From Amylostereum areolatum (Eukaryota; Basidiomycota; Agaricomycetes; Russulales; Stereaceae), in contig SAXG01000032.1 in the NCBI GenBank assembly GCA_012932865.1, forward strand, positions 124,001-188,000: a DNA stretch of 64,000 bases. The letters run 5' to 3'. Each line of letters starts with the position of its first letter. Within the stretch, counting starts at the first letter, position 1. Shown piece by piece: positions 1 to 12,106 of the stretch. The notes beneath the pieces are model-generated. The model had not been told where the DNA came from, did no database searches, and worked only from the letters and a program-made list of their open reading frames with translations. Made by a program: the position numbers and the translations under genes.

Positions 1-1558
1 AAGGAGGTGCTCGCGCACCATCCAGACGAAGCCCGCGCGTTCGGCGCCCCCTTGGGACGCGATGTAGAGTGCCTCGGCGACGATGAGGGCGAGCATGCTC
101 CGCGCCGTCACGGCCGTCGCGGCGTCGGCGCTGGCGCTGGCGGCGATGGACCGAAGGAGGGGCACGATCCGGGCGACGTCGTTGATCGACTCCGTCGACT
201 GGAAGAACATGACCTTGGGGGCGTGCCGGGGGCGACCGAGGTGGGTAGGGTGGAGGGTCACCAATCGAAATGCCTGCATGCAGGTCTGGATCGTGGCATT
301 CGCTGGCGCCTCGGTCTTCTCACAGGCATCGAGGGCGGCATGAGGATCGGGGGAGGACAGGACGGAGACCATGGTGGCAATAATGGGGGCTGCGTGGTCT
401 GCGAGGTACCTCAAGGCAGAGAGACCTTCGTGGTGGAACCCGTCGAGCGTTCCCGGCTTCAGATCGACTCCGCAATCTTCAAGGAATCCGTTGAAGCCCT
501 CGAGAAACGTCGTCTTCTCGCACGCGTCATTGAACGATCCAGCGAGATCGAGGAGGGCTACGGCGTCCGACACGCGGAGCTTCCCGTTCGCGCGCGCCCC
601 TCGCGGTGAACTCGCCCAAGCACATCGTAAACGGCCGGTAAAAGCGGGGCGGCGCCTCGAAGAACCCCCGCGTCGGCCGCGACGTCGTCTTCTCCAGGAC
701 CTTGATCGCCAGCCGGCAGACGACGGTGGCCAGGAACGTGAGCACCAGCAGCGCGCGCCAGATGACGAACGACACCGGCGTCTGGTACGGGCAGTCGCGC
801 CAGAGGAGGGGAAGCACGGTGAGGACCGCGTACCCGATCGACATGTACGTCACCAGGCCGAGCATGGTGTCTGCGAGGAGGTCGTTGATGGAGCGCAGGT
901 AGTCGACGAGGCCGGCGAAGAAGAGGAAGACGGAGATGTGGAGGAAGAAGGGCATGTTCTCGCACACGGCGGGCATGAAGAAGCGCACGGCGCCCACGAC
1001 GGTGAGCGCGCGGCGGCGTCCGAGCTCGCTGCCTGGGACGGGAAGCGTGGTGGTGTCCTGGGTGAACATGCGCGCCCATCGTTGCACGAGCGTCGCTGCG
1101 AGCGCGCAGGTGACGCTGAAAAAGAGGCTGTATAGGAAGAAAACGCTAGCCCTAAGGTCTTGAGGGGATATAGTGAAGTTGGCGGCGGATGCATTTGAAG
1201 GAGGGGCGCCGGTGGGGGTGTCGAGAGAGGTAGAAATACCGGTCAGAAGGCGGATGATACTCCGATTCGGATCGGGCTGGAGGTTGTGGTAGCTGTCGAT
1301 GAAGAATGCGGAGACCATCGCGGAGAAAAGCCCGGTCTGGAAGTTTAGAATAAAATAAAAATCATGCCACGGTGAGCGGGAAGCAGGCGCCAAAATGGAC
1401 GGGAAGGACGTACGAAAACCAAGACCCCCGTCCAGGTCATTCCGCCACTTCTCGATAAACGCATTGTCGAAGGCCTGGTTGGACTTGTGGTAGCGGCGCC
1501 ACATCCACCGGACGGGATCCGCGGCGGGGTCGACTGAGTCCCCCGCATCATGCGGCAT
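1..1558 (-). CDS. DUF6535 multi-pass membrane protein, 3' end outside window
   Basis: The product carries the DUF6535 signature of Agaricomycetes. Near the N-terminus is an acidic W-x-N-D-L-D-G segment, then a helix with SAMVSAFFIDSY followed by LQPDP, then further hydrophobic helices (SLFFSVTCALAATLVQRW and two more). The function of the family is unknown. The start at 1558 gives the usual short hydrophilic N-terminus. The frame that ends at 527 continues as a good coding frame to position 1 (for example codons around 208-210 read MFFQSTESINDV), so the gene runs off the window. Two oddities occur. A typical donor GTACGT (1413) and a CTTCCAG acceptor (1337) bracket a 77-nt stretch that sits exactly between the DLDG and TGLFSAM motifs, yet 77 is not divisible by 3 and both sides lie in one frame. 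A second frame change is needed near 580-620. Either sequence errors or gene decay would explain this. Confidence 0.7.
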
Positions 1559-2984
1559 CGCGATCCGTGTCGACGACTGTCTCCGGCGCTGTCAAACGAA
1601 ACGTCAACTCACGACGTCGCACGGTTCGGGCAGCGAGACACCCTTCACGCACCATGTCTGTCATCCGAGACATCACGAAATGGGAGGGTCCGTGAGGCTA
1701 GAGTAGAATTGCGCTTGCGGGGGGAAACGGGTGGCAAGGTGTGGGCGAGCGTGCATATGTATGAGAGGGCTCGCCGCCTTCAAGTTCGCGCGGACGCAAT
1801 ACGGCAACTCATCAAGCCACCCACGGAAACGTAATCCGAGAAGTGGCCAGCCCTCGATCGCTGAGTGGTGCAGAATGTGTGCGAGCCGCAGGTGACGACC
1901 TCGAGGTCGGGTCCTGTGTGCCATACATAGGTTATCAACCTCATCTGCGGGGCACACACCAATAGAGACACATAGAGTCACGCACCCATAAATAAAGGCC
2001 AAGTTCCATTGTTATGGTGGGTACATCACGCTCGTCACATCCCTAAAAGTCAGGCCGCACTGGCAACGATGAAACGGACCCTACAAAGGGGCAGCCTGAA
2101 ATCAGGTTAGTCGCGAGGGGGGAGAAGATGCCCCCCACCTCCGAAGTCCAGCCGCGCGGTTGGTATATATATCGAGCTGGCACGCGCTCGCGGAGATGGA
2201 CCGGGGGTGGGGCGAGTGTGGTTTGCCCATCCCCAGCGCCGGAGAGGGGGCGTGGACGCCAGTCGTCCACTGTGGGATAGCCTGTAGGTTCGTCGTCCAA
2301 AACAGACGTCCGTCCTTGCGCCCTTCGCTTCATATCCGATCGGGTGGTAAATACTAGGCGGTCAGGGTGCGCGAACGACGGAAGTGATGTTGGCACGGTC
2401 GCCGCTAGGCTCGAGGTCGCGTTAGGCTTGTATAAACTCGGAGGCTAGCACCGTAGAATGCCTGAGGTAGAATTAGAAATCTCGTTAACTGTGCACATAC
2501 CGGCGAGTGACGCCACGGCAACTGAGCGCCTCACCTCGAACCATCGCCAATGCCCCAATAAAAAGGTAGGAGTGAAATATGAGTGAAGAAAAGCATCTTG
2601 CTAGGATATCTGGCAAGTTACGGCTTCTGGACGATGATGGTAAGTGGAACCTTGGTGGAACCCCCAAGAGGGCGGTGCGGCTGCGCTCCCGCGCCTAGAC
2701 GCTCTTGTCAGATCTCCGCCGCCTCTCAGACTCCAGAGCCAAGAAAAGTATCCCAGACCAGCGAAAAAAACGTTGGGTCAGGCAAAGGAGACGAAGCACC
2801 GGGGAGCCCGAACAGAAAGGAACGGTACAAGGATACCACGTGACTAGACGGTGCCTGCGACCGGCCAGTCACGGGATCTCCACCCTCCTCCACATCCCAA
2901 AATGCATCACAAGAATTCGTAAACATGAGAACATCGCAATCCGTAATCTACACGCGTCCGTCCGTCTCGTCCAAAAACAAAATC
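1559..2984. other. Intergenic, no gene recognised
   Basis: About 1.4 kb between the DUF6535 start and the Akr1-like stop. Open frames on both strands are short and show no family motif. A TATATATA stretch near 2164-2171 is the only promoter-like sequence noticed. Part is presumably the upstream region of the DUF6535 gene and the 3' untranslated region of the Akr1-like gene. Confidence 0.5.
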
Positions 2985-5618
2985 CTATGCCTGACTCACA
3001 GGCTCGTACCCGCCCGTCCGTCTTCCCCCGCTCCCGATCCCCAGCCCCATCATCAGCGTCTGCCTCAGCCCCTTCCTCCCCGCCGCCCCCGCGCCCGAAT
3101 CCTCCATCTCCTCCTCCATCTCCCGCCTCCTCCGCGCCTCGCGGAACCCCTCCGGCGGCACGACGTACAGCCGATCGTACTCGACCCCGAGCTCACGCCC
3201 GCGCGTCCAAAAGTCGCGGCAGTTGCCCATCACCCCCAGATCGAACGGGTTCGCCGCTTTCCCCGAGCGCGCGAGCCCGTTCGCGGCCCCGCCGCGCGTG
3301 AATCTGTCGAACCCGAGCAGGTTCATCAAGAAGCCACTCCCGCACCCGGCGCACATCCCGCCGCTGCGCGTGCCGTGCACGTGCCCGTGCGCGCCGCCGA
3401 GCGTCGGCGTCTCCTCGTCCGGCGGGGACAGCGTCTGCTGGTGCTGGTGGCGGATGCCCATCTGCGACGCGTAGCTCGAGCCGCCGCGCCCGCCCATGTA
3501 CCCGAACCGGCCGAGGTTGGACACCTCGAGCGAGGTCATTTGGCGCGTGATCTGCCAGATCTGGCTGCCTAGGAGGACGGTGGTCCACACGAGTTGGAGC
3601 GTCGACCAGAAGGCGACGGAGAAGAGGAAGGTGTCGGTCGCCGTGACGGAGCAGAGGGAGGTGGGGAGGAGGCAGGCGGGAGAGGGTGGGGTCAGTCCCT
3701 CGAGGGAGGAGAAATCTGAGAACGGGTGAGGAGACGGCGAGGCGCTGAGGGAGCGACAAACTCACAAGCCCAGGTGAGACGATCAAGGAGAATGATGCCT
3801 AGGATGAGAGACGCCACGAAGATGATGAACTGTCTGTGGTTGTTCACGCCAACTAAAAACATGTCAGAACGAGCGACGTCCCAAAGACCACAGAGGGACC
3901 TACCACAATTCCAGACCCAAGGACAGTGGCTGCAGAAAGGAGTCAACGAGGCGAGGGTATATGCGCATACATCCACCTACTGATCATGGCGGGCCACGCA
4001 GCGGTCGCAAATGCGACAATGTTTGGAGCGAAGGGGTTTCCTGGCCTACGCAAACAGTCAGAAAGTAGGCGGCAAAAGGGGAGAAAAAGTGATACCATGC
4101 ACTGGATGCAGAACGTCTGGCCGTTTAGGCGGCCTTCAGAGGCGAGGTCTTCGATGATCTGCCCTCACAGTCAGTCAGACAATCCGCAGCCTCGCGTGAG
4201 CACGCACCGATTTGAGCTCGGCGTCGCTGGCTGGCATGGGGCACCTGCCGGGGTCGAGGGTGATGGCTCGGAAAAAGTTGTATGCGCACAAGCCGAACGT
4301 GAGGGCGAACGACAGATGCGTAAAGGCATGGGATCCGGTTTCTGAAAGACAATCAGCTGCAGTCGGAAGGTGGGCACGAAGGCGACATACGTTGGAGGAG
4401 ACGGGTGGCCCAAACGAAAGCGATCCAGACCATGGAGCCAAATATAATGCCAGAAAAGTATGGGCTCGCCGTAACGCTCTCCGTATACGTAGGTTTGTTG
4501 AGGAGCACGCGTGTGACGACCTAAGCGGGAATTAGAGACGGGACGGATCTGACGAACAGGTCAACGTACGTGATGCATGCCAAAGAACTCGGCCATGGCG
4601 AGGATGATCCCCGTATACCAAGGAAGGACGGACAAAGTCACAAATATGAGATAGAGGAACACCGTCGGCAGGAGGAACACCGCGAGTTTGGTGTTACGCT
4701 ATGTGAACGTCAGTACAGGCCGGAACCAGCAGGCTGGGCACTCACCTCGCTCAACGGCTTTTTCTTCGGAAACCCATCCTCCGTGAGGCCACCTTCCTCC
4801 AGCGCCCGCTTCCACGCACCCAAGCTTTTGAGTTCAACGGCCATGTCGCGCGCGGTACGGCCCTCGTTGTCCTTTGCACCAATCTCGGCCCCCTTCTCGA
4901 ACAGACGGCGTATGCAGACCTTGTTCCCGCGGACGACGGCCCAGTGCAGCGGCGTGAGACCCGCGTCGTCTTTGAGGTTCGGATTTGCGCCGTGCTTGAG
5001 GAGGAGTTCGACGGAGAGTGCATCGCCTTGGTACGCGGCCCACATAAGCGCCGTGTGCCCCGCGGAGTCGCGGTCGTCGACGCTGATCGGCTGATGCAGC
5101 AAGTACAGGAGTGGCATGATGGAGGAGGAGTGGGTGACGAGGTGGAGGGTGTTGTAACCTTGGGTGTCCTTGATGTTAGGGTCGGCGTTGTGGGCGATGA
5201 GGAGTTGGATGACATAGAGATAGCCGCCACGTGCAGCCCACTGCATGGGAGTCGCAACGAGGTCACCGCCAACGGCGTCGACCTCGGCACCTTGCTCGAG
5301 GAGATAGCGACATGTGGCGACTTGGGCGTTGATGGCGGCCCAGTGGAGGGGGGTGATGTTCTGTTCGTCGCGGTCGGTCGCACGCGCTTGTCCGGACTCT
5401 ATGAGCTCACGGATGACAGCGATGTCGCCGCGCTGGGCAGCAATGAAGATATTGTTCTACACGAGAGGTCAGACTGGGATTCGAGCAGGGAAATGTACAG
5501 TTCGGGTGCGCACCTCTGAAGACGCTCGGGTGGGTGGGTTGAAGTCGGCGGCGGTGGCGGAGGCTGTGTTGACCGCCGTTCCCGAGAGATCGCCTTTTCC
5601 GCTGACGAGGTCGCCCAT
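2985..5618 (-). CDS. AKR1: Ankyrin-repeat DHHC palmitoyltransferase, Akr1 type
   Basis: Protein S-acyltransferase expected in Golgi or endosomal membranes, where it palmitoylates cytosolic proteins such as casein kinases in yeast. The start at 5618 opens an exon with MGDLVSGKGDLSG. After a first intron (donor near 5516) come about five ankyrin repeats (5460-4800), for example NITPLHWAAINAQ, TPMQWAARGG and GHTALMWAAYQG. Membrane segments follow, then the catalytic cysteine-rich domain: KHCRICDRCVARHDHHCPW with the DHHC motif interrupted by an intron (about 3930-3980), then VWNC-VGVNNHRQF after another intron. The C-terminal tail (3590-2985) has NPFDLGVMGNCRDFWT, which matches the family's conserved NxxDFW-like tail. 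Order and length fit fungal Akr1. The gene is divergent from the GPHR gene, with starts 281 bp apart. Confidence 0.93.
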
Positions 5619-5898
5619 GAATCCTGCGTCTGGCTATCCTGAGGGCGAATGGTATGCGCGGGGAGAGCAAAGAGGAGGAGAGCCAGTCGAGAGTCGAGAC
5701 CAAAGCGAAGTGGGGAAACGGAAGACGGAGGCTATTCTTGGTCATCATCGCGGGCCTGCGGCGTATCCAGATGACGTAACGTTTCTCACGCGACGTGTAC
5801 CTCCAGGCACGCCCTCGCGTTGCGTCACGCGTCTGACCTAGTCGAACTCTCTCCTGCTTACCGTCATCCCCGTCTTCAAGATCGCAAGTGGACAGGGT
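5619..5898. promoter_or_regulatory. Shared upstream region of the divergent AKR1-like and GPHR genes
   Basis: Only about 280 bp separate the two predicted start codons (5618 minus, 5899 plus), so both promoters must lie here or overlap the other gene's 5' end. No clear TATA box was seen. Both products are Golgi/endosome membrane proteins, so shared control is plausible but is inference. Confidence 0.45.
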
Positions 5899-7936
5899 AT
5901 GAAGTCCTCTTACCTCGTATTCGATACCATAGCAATAAGCACCCTCAGGTAACATACCGAAACATTTGATGCGTCTGTTATAACCGCCATATCTACCACT
6001 TATAGGTCGGCCCTCTTCTTTTCCTGCCGTCGATTTGTCCAGTCAGGACTGCAACAGCAGCTCCAGCATGCATCGAATGCGTCACTGCCAGAAGAAGATG
6101 TAGAATTGGATGTGCTGCCGCCGCCGTCAGCAGCACCGGCTACGCCCTCCCACAAGATCGCGCTGGACAGCTCTCTGCACTCGGTCGCGTCTCGAGCGTT
6201 GTTCTCCATCTGCTTCTCCGAAAGCTGCGTTCTGTTCGTGATGCTCATGTGTCAAGCCCTCGACATCTTCACTCCGTCGTAGGTTTTTTCTTCTAGTTTG
6301 AGTGCGCCAGCGAGCCTTACGCGCCTTCAGATCACGCCTGCTCAACTGGCGGATATCCCTTTTCGTCCTTTTATCTGCTATCCTCGTCGTCATTCCGATA
6401 TCCATGAGTTTTGTGTCGACTTCTGCTCTCAGGACGTCGTCTGGAACAACGAGTTAGATCATGCATTTGTACTCTGCAACATTAAGTCACTCACGCTTCT
6501 CCGCAGACACTTCCTGGATCCCCTCATTTTCCCGTGGTCTTACCGTCGGACTGCCCCTCCTCATCTACTTCGTTCTCCTCTCCTACGTCCCACTACCAAC
6601 CCCGCTAGCAGGCTCGGATGGCCCCTTTCTGTTTTCCTCCGCTCTCCCTCGCCTCACCGTTCTCGGCGTCGGTCTCCTCGGTTCGCTATCCGGGTTCGGT
6701 TCCGTCACGACCTCCTGGGGCCACTTCCCGTTCTTGTGTGGTAGTAGAAGGTACCACAACCCTTACTTGAGTGGAGGCGTATCGATCCTGATCGCGTCGC
6801 AGGAAATCTCCCAGTCAGGCTCAAGTGAGCGTAGCTGAAGAGAGCCTCTCCCGAATTCGCGGCGAAATCGACCACAAACGCGCTGAAATCGCCACCATGA
6901 GCAGGCGAGCGAGGGAGCAAGCAGAGGTATATTCACCCCCTCATCTTTTCCGTTCACGTCTCAACCAAATTCCAGGCGTCGCCCAAGAACTCGTCCTGGG
7001 TCTCGCGTATCACGCCCAACTTTCGAGGCGACACAGGTGACCATACGCCCGTCGTCCCGCCCACACACCCATATTTATATCGTCAATTTTGACAGAGCTG
7101 GGAACGCTCAAGACCGAGGTCGAATCCCTGTCAGCTTTGGAAGACAACATGGCTTCTCAAGTGCGGTGGTTACGACAGCAATACGCCGAGGCGTCCTTCG
7201 ACAAGACGTGGCAAGGGCAGCTCTACGGTCTCCTGCGTCGTGCCACAGGAATCTACGTCGTATTCCGAAGTTTCACCGTGCGTCGTCTTCTCGCCCTACG
7301 AAGCGCATCTGACATTGCTGTCGTCCCTTGGCAGTCCCTCGCCAACATCATCCTCCCCGTTACCCCCCAAGACCAACGCGTCCTCCGACTCGAACTATCC
7401 CGACCTCCTCACTTCGATCCTGACGTTCCTCCTCTCGATCCTGCCCATCGATCTCGCCACGCTTTCCGCCGCCCAGGAGCGCATACCCTCCGTCCTCCGC
7501 CAGATCAACTTGCTCGTCGTGGGCATCATCATCTGGAGCAGCCTCCGCCGCGTGTTGCGCGGCGTCACCCGCGCCCTGCGCGTCACCGGACGCACGCGGG
7601 TGGCCTCGTTCGTTCTGCTCGTTCTTGCGCAAATCATGGTACGCCCTTTCCCTCCGTTTCTCTCCCTCGAACAAGCCGATCGCGGATCCTGACAACGGCG
7701 TTAACTCGCGCCAGAGCATCTACCTCCTCTCGACCCTCATCCAGCTCCGCACCTCCTTCCCCCCGCCCATCCCCTCTGCGTCCCCCTCCGACCCGGGAGA
7801 GATCACCAACCTCTTCGCGACGCTTCCCGAATATCAGTTCTTCGGCCCCGTTTTCGACTGGAGCTTTTTGGTGTCGACGGGCGGGGCGGCGTTTGCCGAG
7901 TGGTTGAAGACGAAGGCGCGGGAGGATATCGATTGA
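5899..7936 (+). CDS. Golgi pH regulator (GPHR/GPR89, ABA-GPCR-like) membrane protein
   Basis: Multi-pass protein of the Golgi pH regulator family, thought to act as an anion channel or regulator that keeps Golgi lumen acidity. The start at 5899 begins MKSSYLVFDTIAISTL. A 57-nt intron (5949-6005) joins it in frame to RSALFFSCRRFVQSG. The diagnostic block follows at 6560-6720: LTVGLPLLIYF, RLTVLGVGLLGSLSGFGSV. Next comes the family's charged coiled segment (EESLSRIRGEIDHKRAEIA) at 6830-6920. The C-terminal domain contains INLLVVGIIIWSSLRRVLRG and ends with FFGPVFDWSFLVSTGG and a stop at 7936. At least six introns are needed. One junction does not resolve: after the intron ending near 7333 the SLANIILP frame must change at a CCCCCC run (about 7366) to reach NYPDLLTSILTFLLS. 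The exon border near 6270-6310 is also uncertain. Confidence 0.85.
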
Positions 7937-8467
7937 GTCTGGAGGAGTGCGCATGCGTGGTAGTAGGGATAGACAGGTGCGTACGAGGGTACAGTCGACT
8001 CCACCGGTGGCTGACTTTCGTCGTGCCAGACGTGTTATGATCGGACGATGGTGTGTATATATACAGCGCATGCGTTTCGGACCGTCCAATCGTCGTTGTC
8101 TCGCCTTCCCTTCGCCTCCCCCACCGCCCCCCGAGCGTGGTAAAGTTTTTATCAACCTCACGTCCTCGACTGCAGCCCCGTCGGAACACACATTCAAGAG
8201 AAAACATATTGCTCATCACCGTCATCGGGCATGCCTCGGCCATCTTCTTACTTACGATGCACCTCAGCATTTCCTCCCGTGAAACAGCTGAGTCAATCTC
8301 GCGCATATACTGCCTGACATATCACCTCGTCATGCATGCTCATGCGCTTGCGTGGCCTTTTCTACGCACGCCTATAAAGGACCTTCCAGACGCACCAAAC
8401 ACATCTCAGAATCCTCCTCCCCGCCCTACCAAACTCACCAAACCTCATTCGATCTCCTTCAGAATCC
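7937..8467 (+). promoter_or_regulatory. Upstream region of the SDR gene with TATA box
   Basis: A TATAAA box at 8373-8378 lies 90 bp before the SDR start codon, a normal fungal spacing. A CT-rich stretch (8100-8135 and 8400-8450) is typical of basidiomycete core promoters. The left part is the 3' end of the GPHR gene. No other gene was seen. Confidence 0.5.
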
Positions 8468-9699
8468 ATGGCACCTATCGGCGTCGACGAGCTCTCTCCG
8501 TTCCCGAACGCGCAAGACCGACACGAGTATGCCCCCTCCGCCCCTTCGCCCCGTCTCTCCTTCCTCACCATTTCTTCCATTAACCACAGCGTATACCCGT
8601 TCATCGACCCCGCGACGCACTTCACCGCCCAAACCTTCAGAGACCAGGTCGTGATCGTCACCGGCGCCTCGCGCGGCATCGGGCTCACCACCGCGCTCTT
8701 CTACGCCCGCGCCGGCGCGCACCTCGTCCTCACGTCGCGCCACCTCTCCACCCTCGAGACCAGCAAGACCGCCGTCCTCGCCGCCGTCCCGGGCGCGCAC
8801 GTCCTGCTCGGGCCCGGCGACGTAGCGGACCCCGCCGCCGCCGCCGCGGTCGTCCAGAGCGCCGTCGCCGCGTTCGGCAAGGTCGACATCCTGGTGGCCA
8901 ACGCGGGGATGCTGTCCCCGATCGGAAAGCGTGCGTACTTTGACCGGTCGCGTTGCTCCTGTCTTGCCTCCCGCGACAACCACGTCTTACTTATGCGCAT
9001 ATACTTACTGACGGCGTGACAGAGACGCACGAACAGGATCTGCTGCAGTACTGGCAAGTTCAGGAGGTCAACGTCCGCGGCGTGCTCAACTTCATCCAGT
9101 ACGTCCGAGTCGTCCCATCCATTCGGGATTCTGACCCGAGACCCCAGCGCGGCGCTCCCCGAGCTGCTCAAGACCAAAGGCCAGATCGTCATCACGGCCT
9201 CCGCCGTCGCGCACCTCCGCATCGTCCCCGCCGCGGCCTACTGCCTCTCCAAGCACACCGTGAACCGTCTCGCCGAGTTCCTCTCTCTCGGTACGCACCC
9301 CCATCCTCCCGCTTGGACCCTCCCCTTTTCGGCCCTTGAGTTTGCTCACGCCGTCTCTCGCGTAGAGTACCCCGACATCAAGACCTACCCCGTCCACCCG
9401 GGCGTCGTCGACACCCAGATCGCCCGCGACGCAGGCGGCCTGCTCACCCCGATCGACGCGCCCGAGTTGGCCGCCGCGACGTCGCTCTGGCTCACCGCGC
9501 GCAACGCCGAATGGCTCAGCGGACGGTACGTCGTCGCGCGATTCTGTGTGTGGCCAGTGACCGGCGTGGGACGCTGACGTCGCCTCGCAGGTTCTTCTCG
9601 GCCACTTGGGACTTGGAAGAGGTCGTCAAGCACAAGGACGAGATTGTGCGGGACAACTTGTTGGTGACCAAGTTGGCTGGACCGAAGGCGAGCAAGTGA
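8468..9699 (+). CDS. Short-chain dehydrogenase/reductase (SDR)
   Basis: Classical SDR, an NAD(P)(H)-dependent oxidoreductase of unknown substrate. The Rossmann motif TGASRGIG lies at about residues 64-71, NAG (VANAG) follows, the catalytic serine is in VITASAVA, and the YxxxK motif reads YCLSK. The PG motif (VHPGVVDT) is also present. Introns interrupt after SPIGK (about 8930-9021), near FIQ (9098-9148), after the SL of EFLSL (about 9291-9365) and after LSGR (about 9527-9590). The last exon encodes FFSATWDLEEVVKHKDEI and stops at 9699. The N-terminal extension of about 55 residues before the Rossmann fold is not obviously a signal peptide. The gene converges on the NAD(P)-binding protein gene with about 220 bp between stops. 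Confidence 0.9.
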
Positions 9700-9918
9700 G
9701 TGTCGTATATAGACCAACATAAGACTGTACAAGCGTGAATGAAGAATAGAGAGCGGCGTTTATGTTCAGAAGTACAGTTCGGACACTCGTCCTGCATCCA
9801 AGGAGCTCCAAAAATGACCCTAAATTCGGATCTATTCATCATACTCAGTCCAACCTACAGCATGCTCGTACAACTTCGACCCTTCGTCATTTTCCCTTTT
9901 GTTGAAACTCTGCGCCGC

Positions 9919-10848
9919 TCAACCGAGGAAGTCTGTCTCCCCCTTCTTGATGAACGCGTCCAAACCCTGCTCCACCGACGTCTCGCCTCCTCCGACTATG
10001 TCGATCGCGAGCCCAGCGGCGTCCGGCCTATCCACGAGATACCGCAACGCAAGCGCGACGTCGTCCCTCTGTGATTGCGGTTGCAAATCCCGTCACACAA
10101 GAGCCAATGCAAAGGAAAACTGACGACGCACCGTGATCATGGGCCTCAAATGCGTCCGCCCGATCGTCGTCTTCCCCGTGCCCGCCTCGTCCGACAGCCC
10201 GCCCGGCCTGAGGATCGACCACTTGAACGCGGTGCGCGCGACGAGGTTCTTGTCCGCCTCGTACTTCCACTTGTAGTACGTCGCGATGGCGGTCCGCATC
10301 CGCTTCGAGAGCGCGATGTCGTCCTCGTCCTGCGGTTCACACTGTCAGCTATCTCGACGATGCAAAGGATGAGGGATGACGCACGTAGTGAGCGGGGATG
10401 ACGTCCGGGTTGCGCACGTCGAGCGCGCTGACGAGCAAAAGGCGGGGCTTCGCGCCATCGACGGCCTCGATGGCGTCAAACACCTTCACCGCGCCGTCGT
10501 GATCGACCGCTTTCGTGCGCTCCTCCCCGCCCTTGCCCCCTGCGCCGGCCGAGAACACGACGACGTCGTTGCCCGTGAACGCCTTGGCGAAGTCGGCGAC
10601 GGAGGCGTCTTCCAGGGAGAGCAGAAGCGGGGTGATGTCGGGCGATGCCGCCTTGAGGTCAGCGATGTGCTCTTGCGAGCGAATGACGGAGGTGACGGCG
10701 TGTGCTTTGGTCTTGGTCAGGAGCGTGGCGAGACGCAGCGCGACCTGCCATTCGATGGCTTGGTCAACCTGTCTCGATACGGGGTAAACGCAGCAGAGAA
10801 ACGCACCTTCCCGTGGCCTCCTACGATGATGACTTTGGTGAGCGACAT
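9919..10848 (-). CDS. NAD(P)-binding domain protein (atypical SDR / NmrA-like)
   Basis: Cytosolic Rossmann-fold protein of the atypical SDR type. The start at 10848 encodes MSLTKVIIVGGHGK, a glycine-rich dinucleotide site of the GGxGxxG kind interrupted by a short intron (about 10769-10806). The next exon covers VALRLATLL and NDVVVFSAGAGG. After an intron near 10331-10388 comes DEDDIALSKRMRTAIATYY-KWKYEADKNLV, which holds the YxxxK-like pair, and then the family motif WSILRPGGLSDEAGTG. The last exon encodes RDDVALALRYLVDRPDAAG and ends at 9919. It resembles fungal proteins of the YMR090W/SDR_a5 group. Substrate is unknown. Confidence 0.85.
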
Positions 10849-12106
10849 GGTGGTTGGGGTTCAAGAAGGATGAGAAGATTTGTCAAATCCATTCTCGATG
10901 TGCAAGTAAGGCGTAGAAGGTACGGTCAAGCTCCGGGCTCCGGCAATGTTCTCGACATTCTTCTACGTCATCGACGTTCCCGAAGTGAGTCCAATAAGGG
11001 TGAGATAGGTTTCAAAATACAACCAGCCTTTTGCGCGGGGTTTTCCCTCTTCAAGACCGCGCCCACGCCTTTCCTTTCTCAGGTCGAGACACCCGAAGTT
11101 CCTCTACGACCACCTTCCCAAGCCGTTTTCCTACGTCTGTCCTGGATCCGAGGCTCTGCAACCCGCCCTCGCTTTCGTTCGGCCTCGTGCTCCCCTTTTT
11201 CACTCTTCCCCCAACGGGCTTCCCCACCTGACCGATCGCCAAGCATCGGCGACCTGCACAGTGCACGATTATCGTAATACGAACAAGGCTGTATGCTCAC
11301 TGAGGAGGAATACACATCGCTCTGACTGCCATAGCCATATACTTACACGTTCCGGTCCGGGTTCATTTGGGTCTCGGAACCCATCTGCGAACTGGACATT
11401 TAAGTATGGCTGGCTCTTAACATTCGGCGACGTTTGTGGGCCCAGGATCCAGCTCAAGTCCGAGGTGTCCTATGCACCTCCGCACAGTTGATGCGAGAAG
11501 ACAATTGAACTCATCAGGTTCGCCCGTGAGTTCTAATTCCGTCGCGCCCAATTGTGTTGCTGACGCGTACCACGAAAAGGTGTCCTTGTCTCTGTTTCCA
11601 TTCGTTGATCGAAGGCCCTTGACAGCCTACAGCTTCTTTTTATTCATCTGCAGGCTCGCGAGGCGGTCCTTCTAACGGTCACACAGGTTTCATTGCGTGT
11701 GGACGAGACGGCGGAACATCCAGAGGGAACGAACGTGTGGCAACGCGCTGAAAGCGTGCATATGCAAGAACACGGGACAGATTAAATGAACTCTTCTGTC
11801 CAAGGACGGCATCGCCGTCGTGCTGCCCCACGCTATCGATGCCTCCTCGTATAGCTTAATTGAAGTCGGCTCGATGGTGATAGAGAAGGGCGGGCAGTGT
11901 CCTAGGTTTGACTCTCGCGCCATCACTGGGATTGAGGGCTCTCGACGAAATAATACACGCACTATGCGCGAGGCCATGCACTATGTATCTGTGCCCATAA
12001 ATCTAGCCCTCACAGGCCCCATCTCTTGACTGCCATCGTCCACTGACAAGCGATCGCAGACCACTGGCACCCACATCGAACGCTATCATCCGACCCGCGT
12101 CCGCGA
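10849..12106. other. Intergenic, no gene recognised
   Basis: About 1.26 kb between the divergent starts of the NAD(P)-binding protein gene and NLR1. Open frames of up to 191 codons exist on the plus strand but lack motifs and overlap one another. Nothing specific was seen. Confidence 0.45.

Noticed and set aside
7..1135. Plus-strand frames of 200 and 254 codons
   Set aside because: Antisense shadows of the DUF6535 gene.
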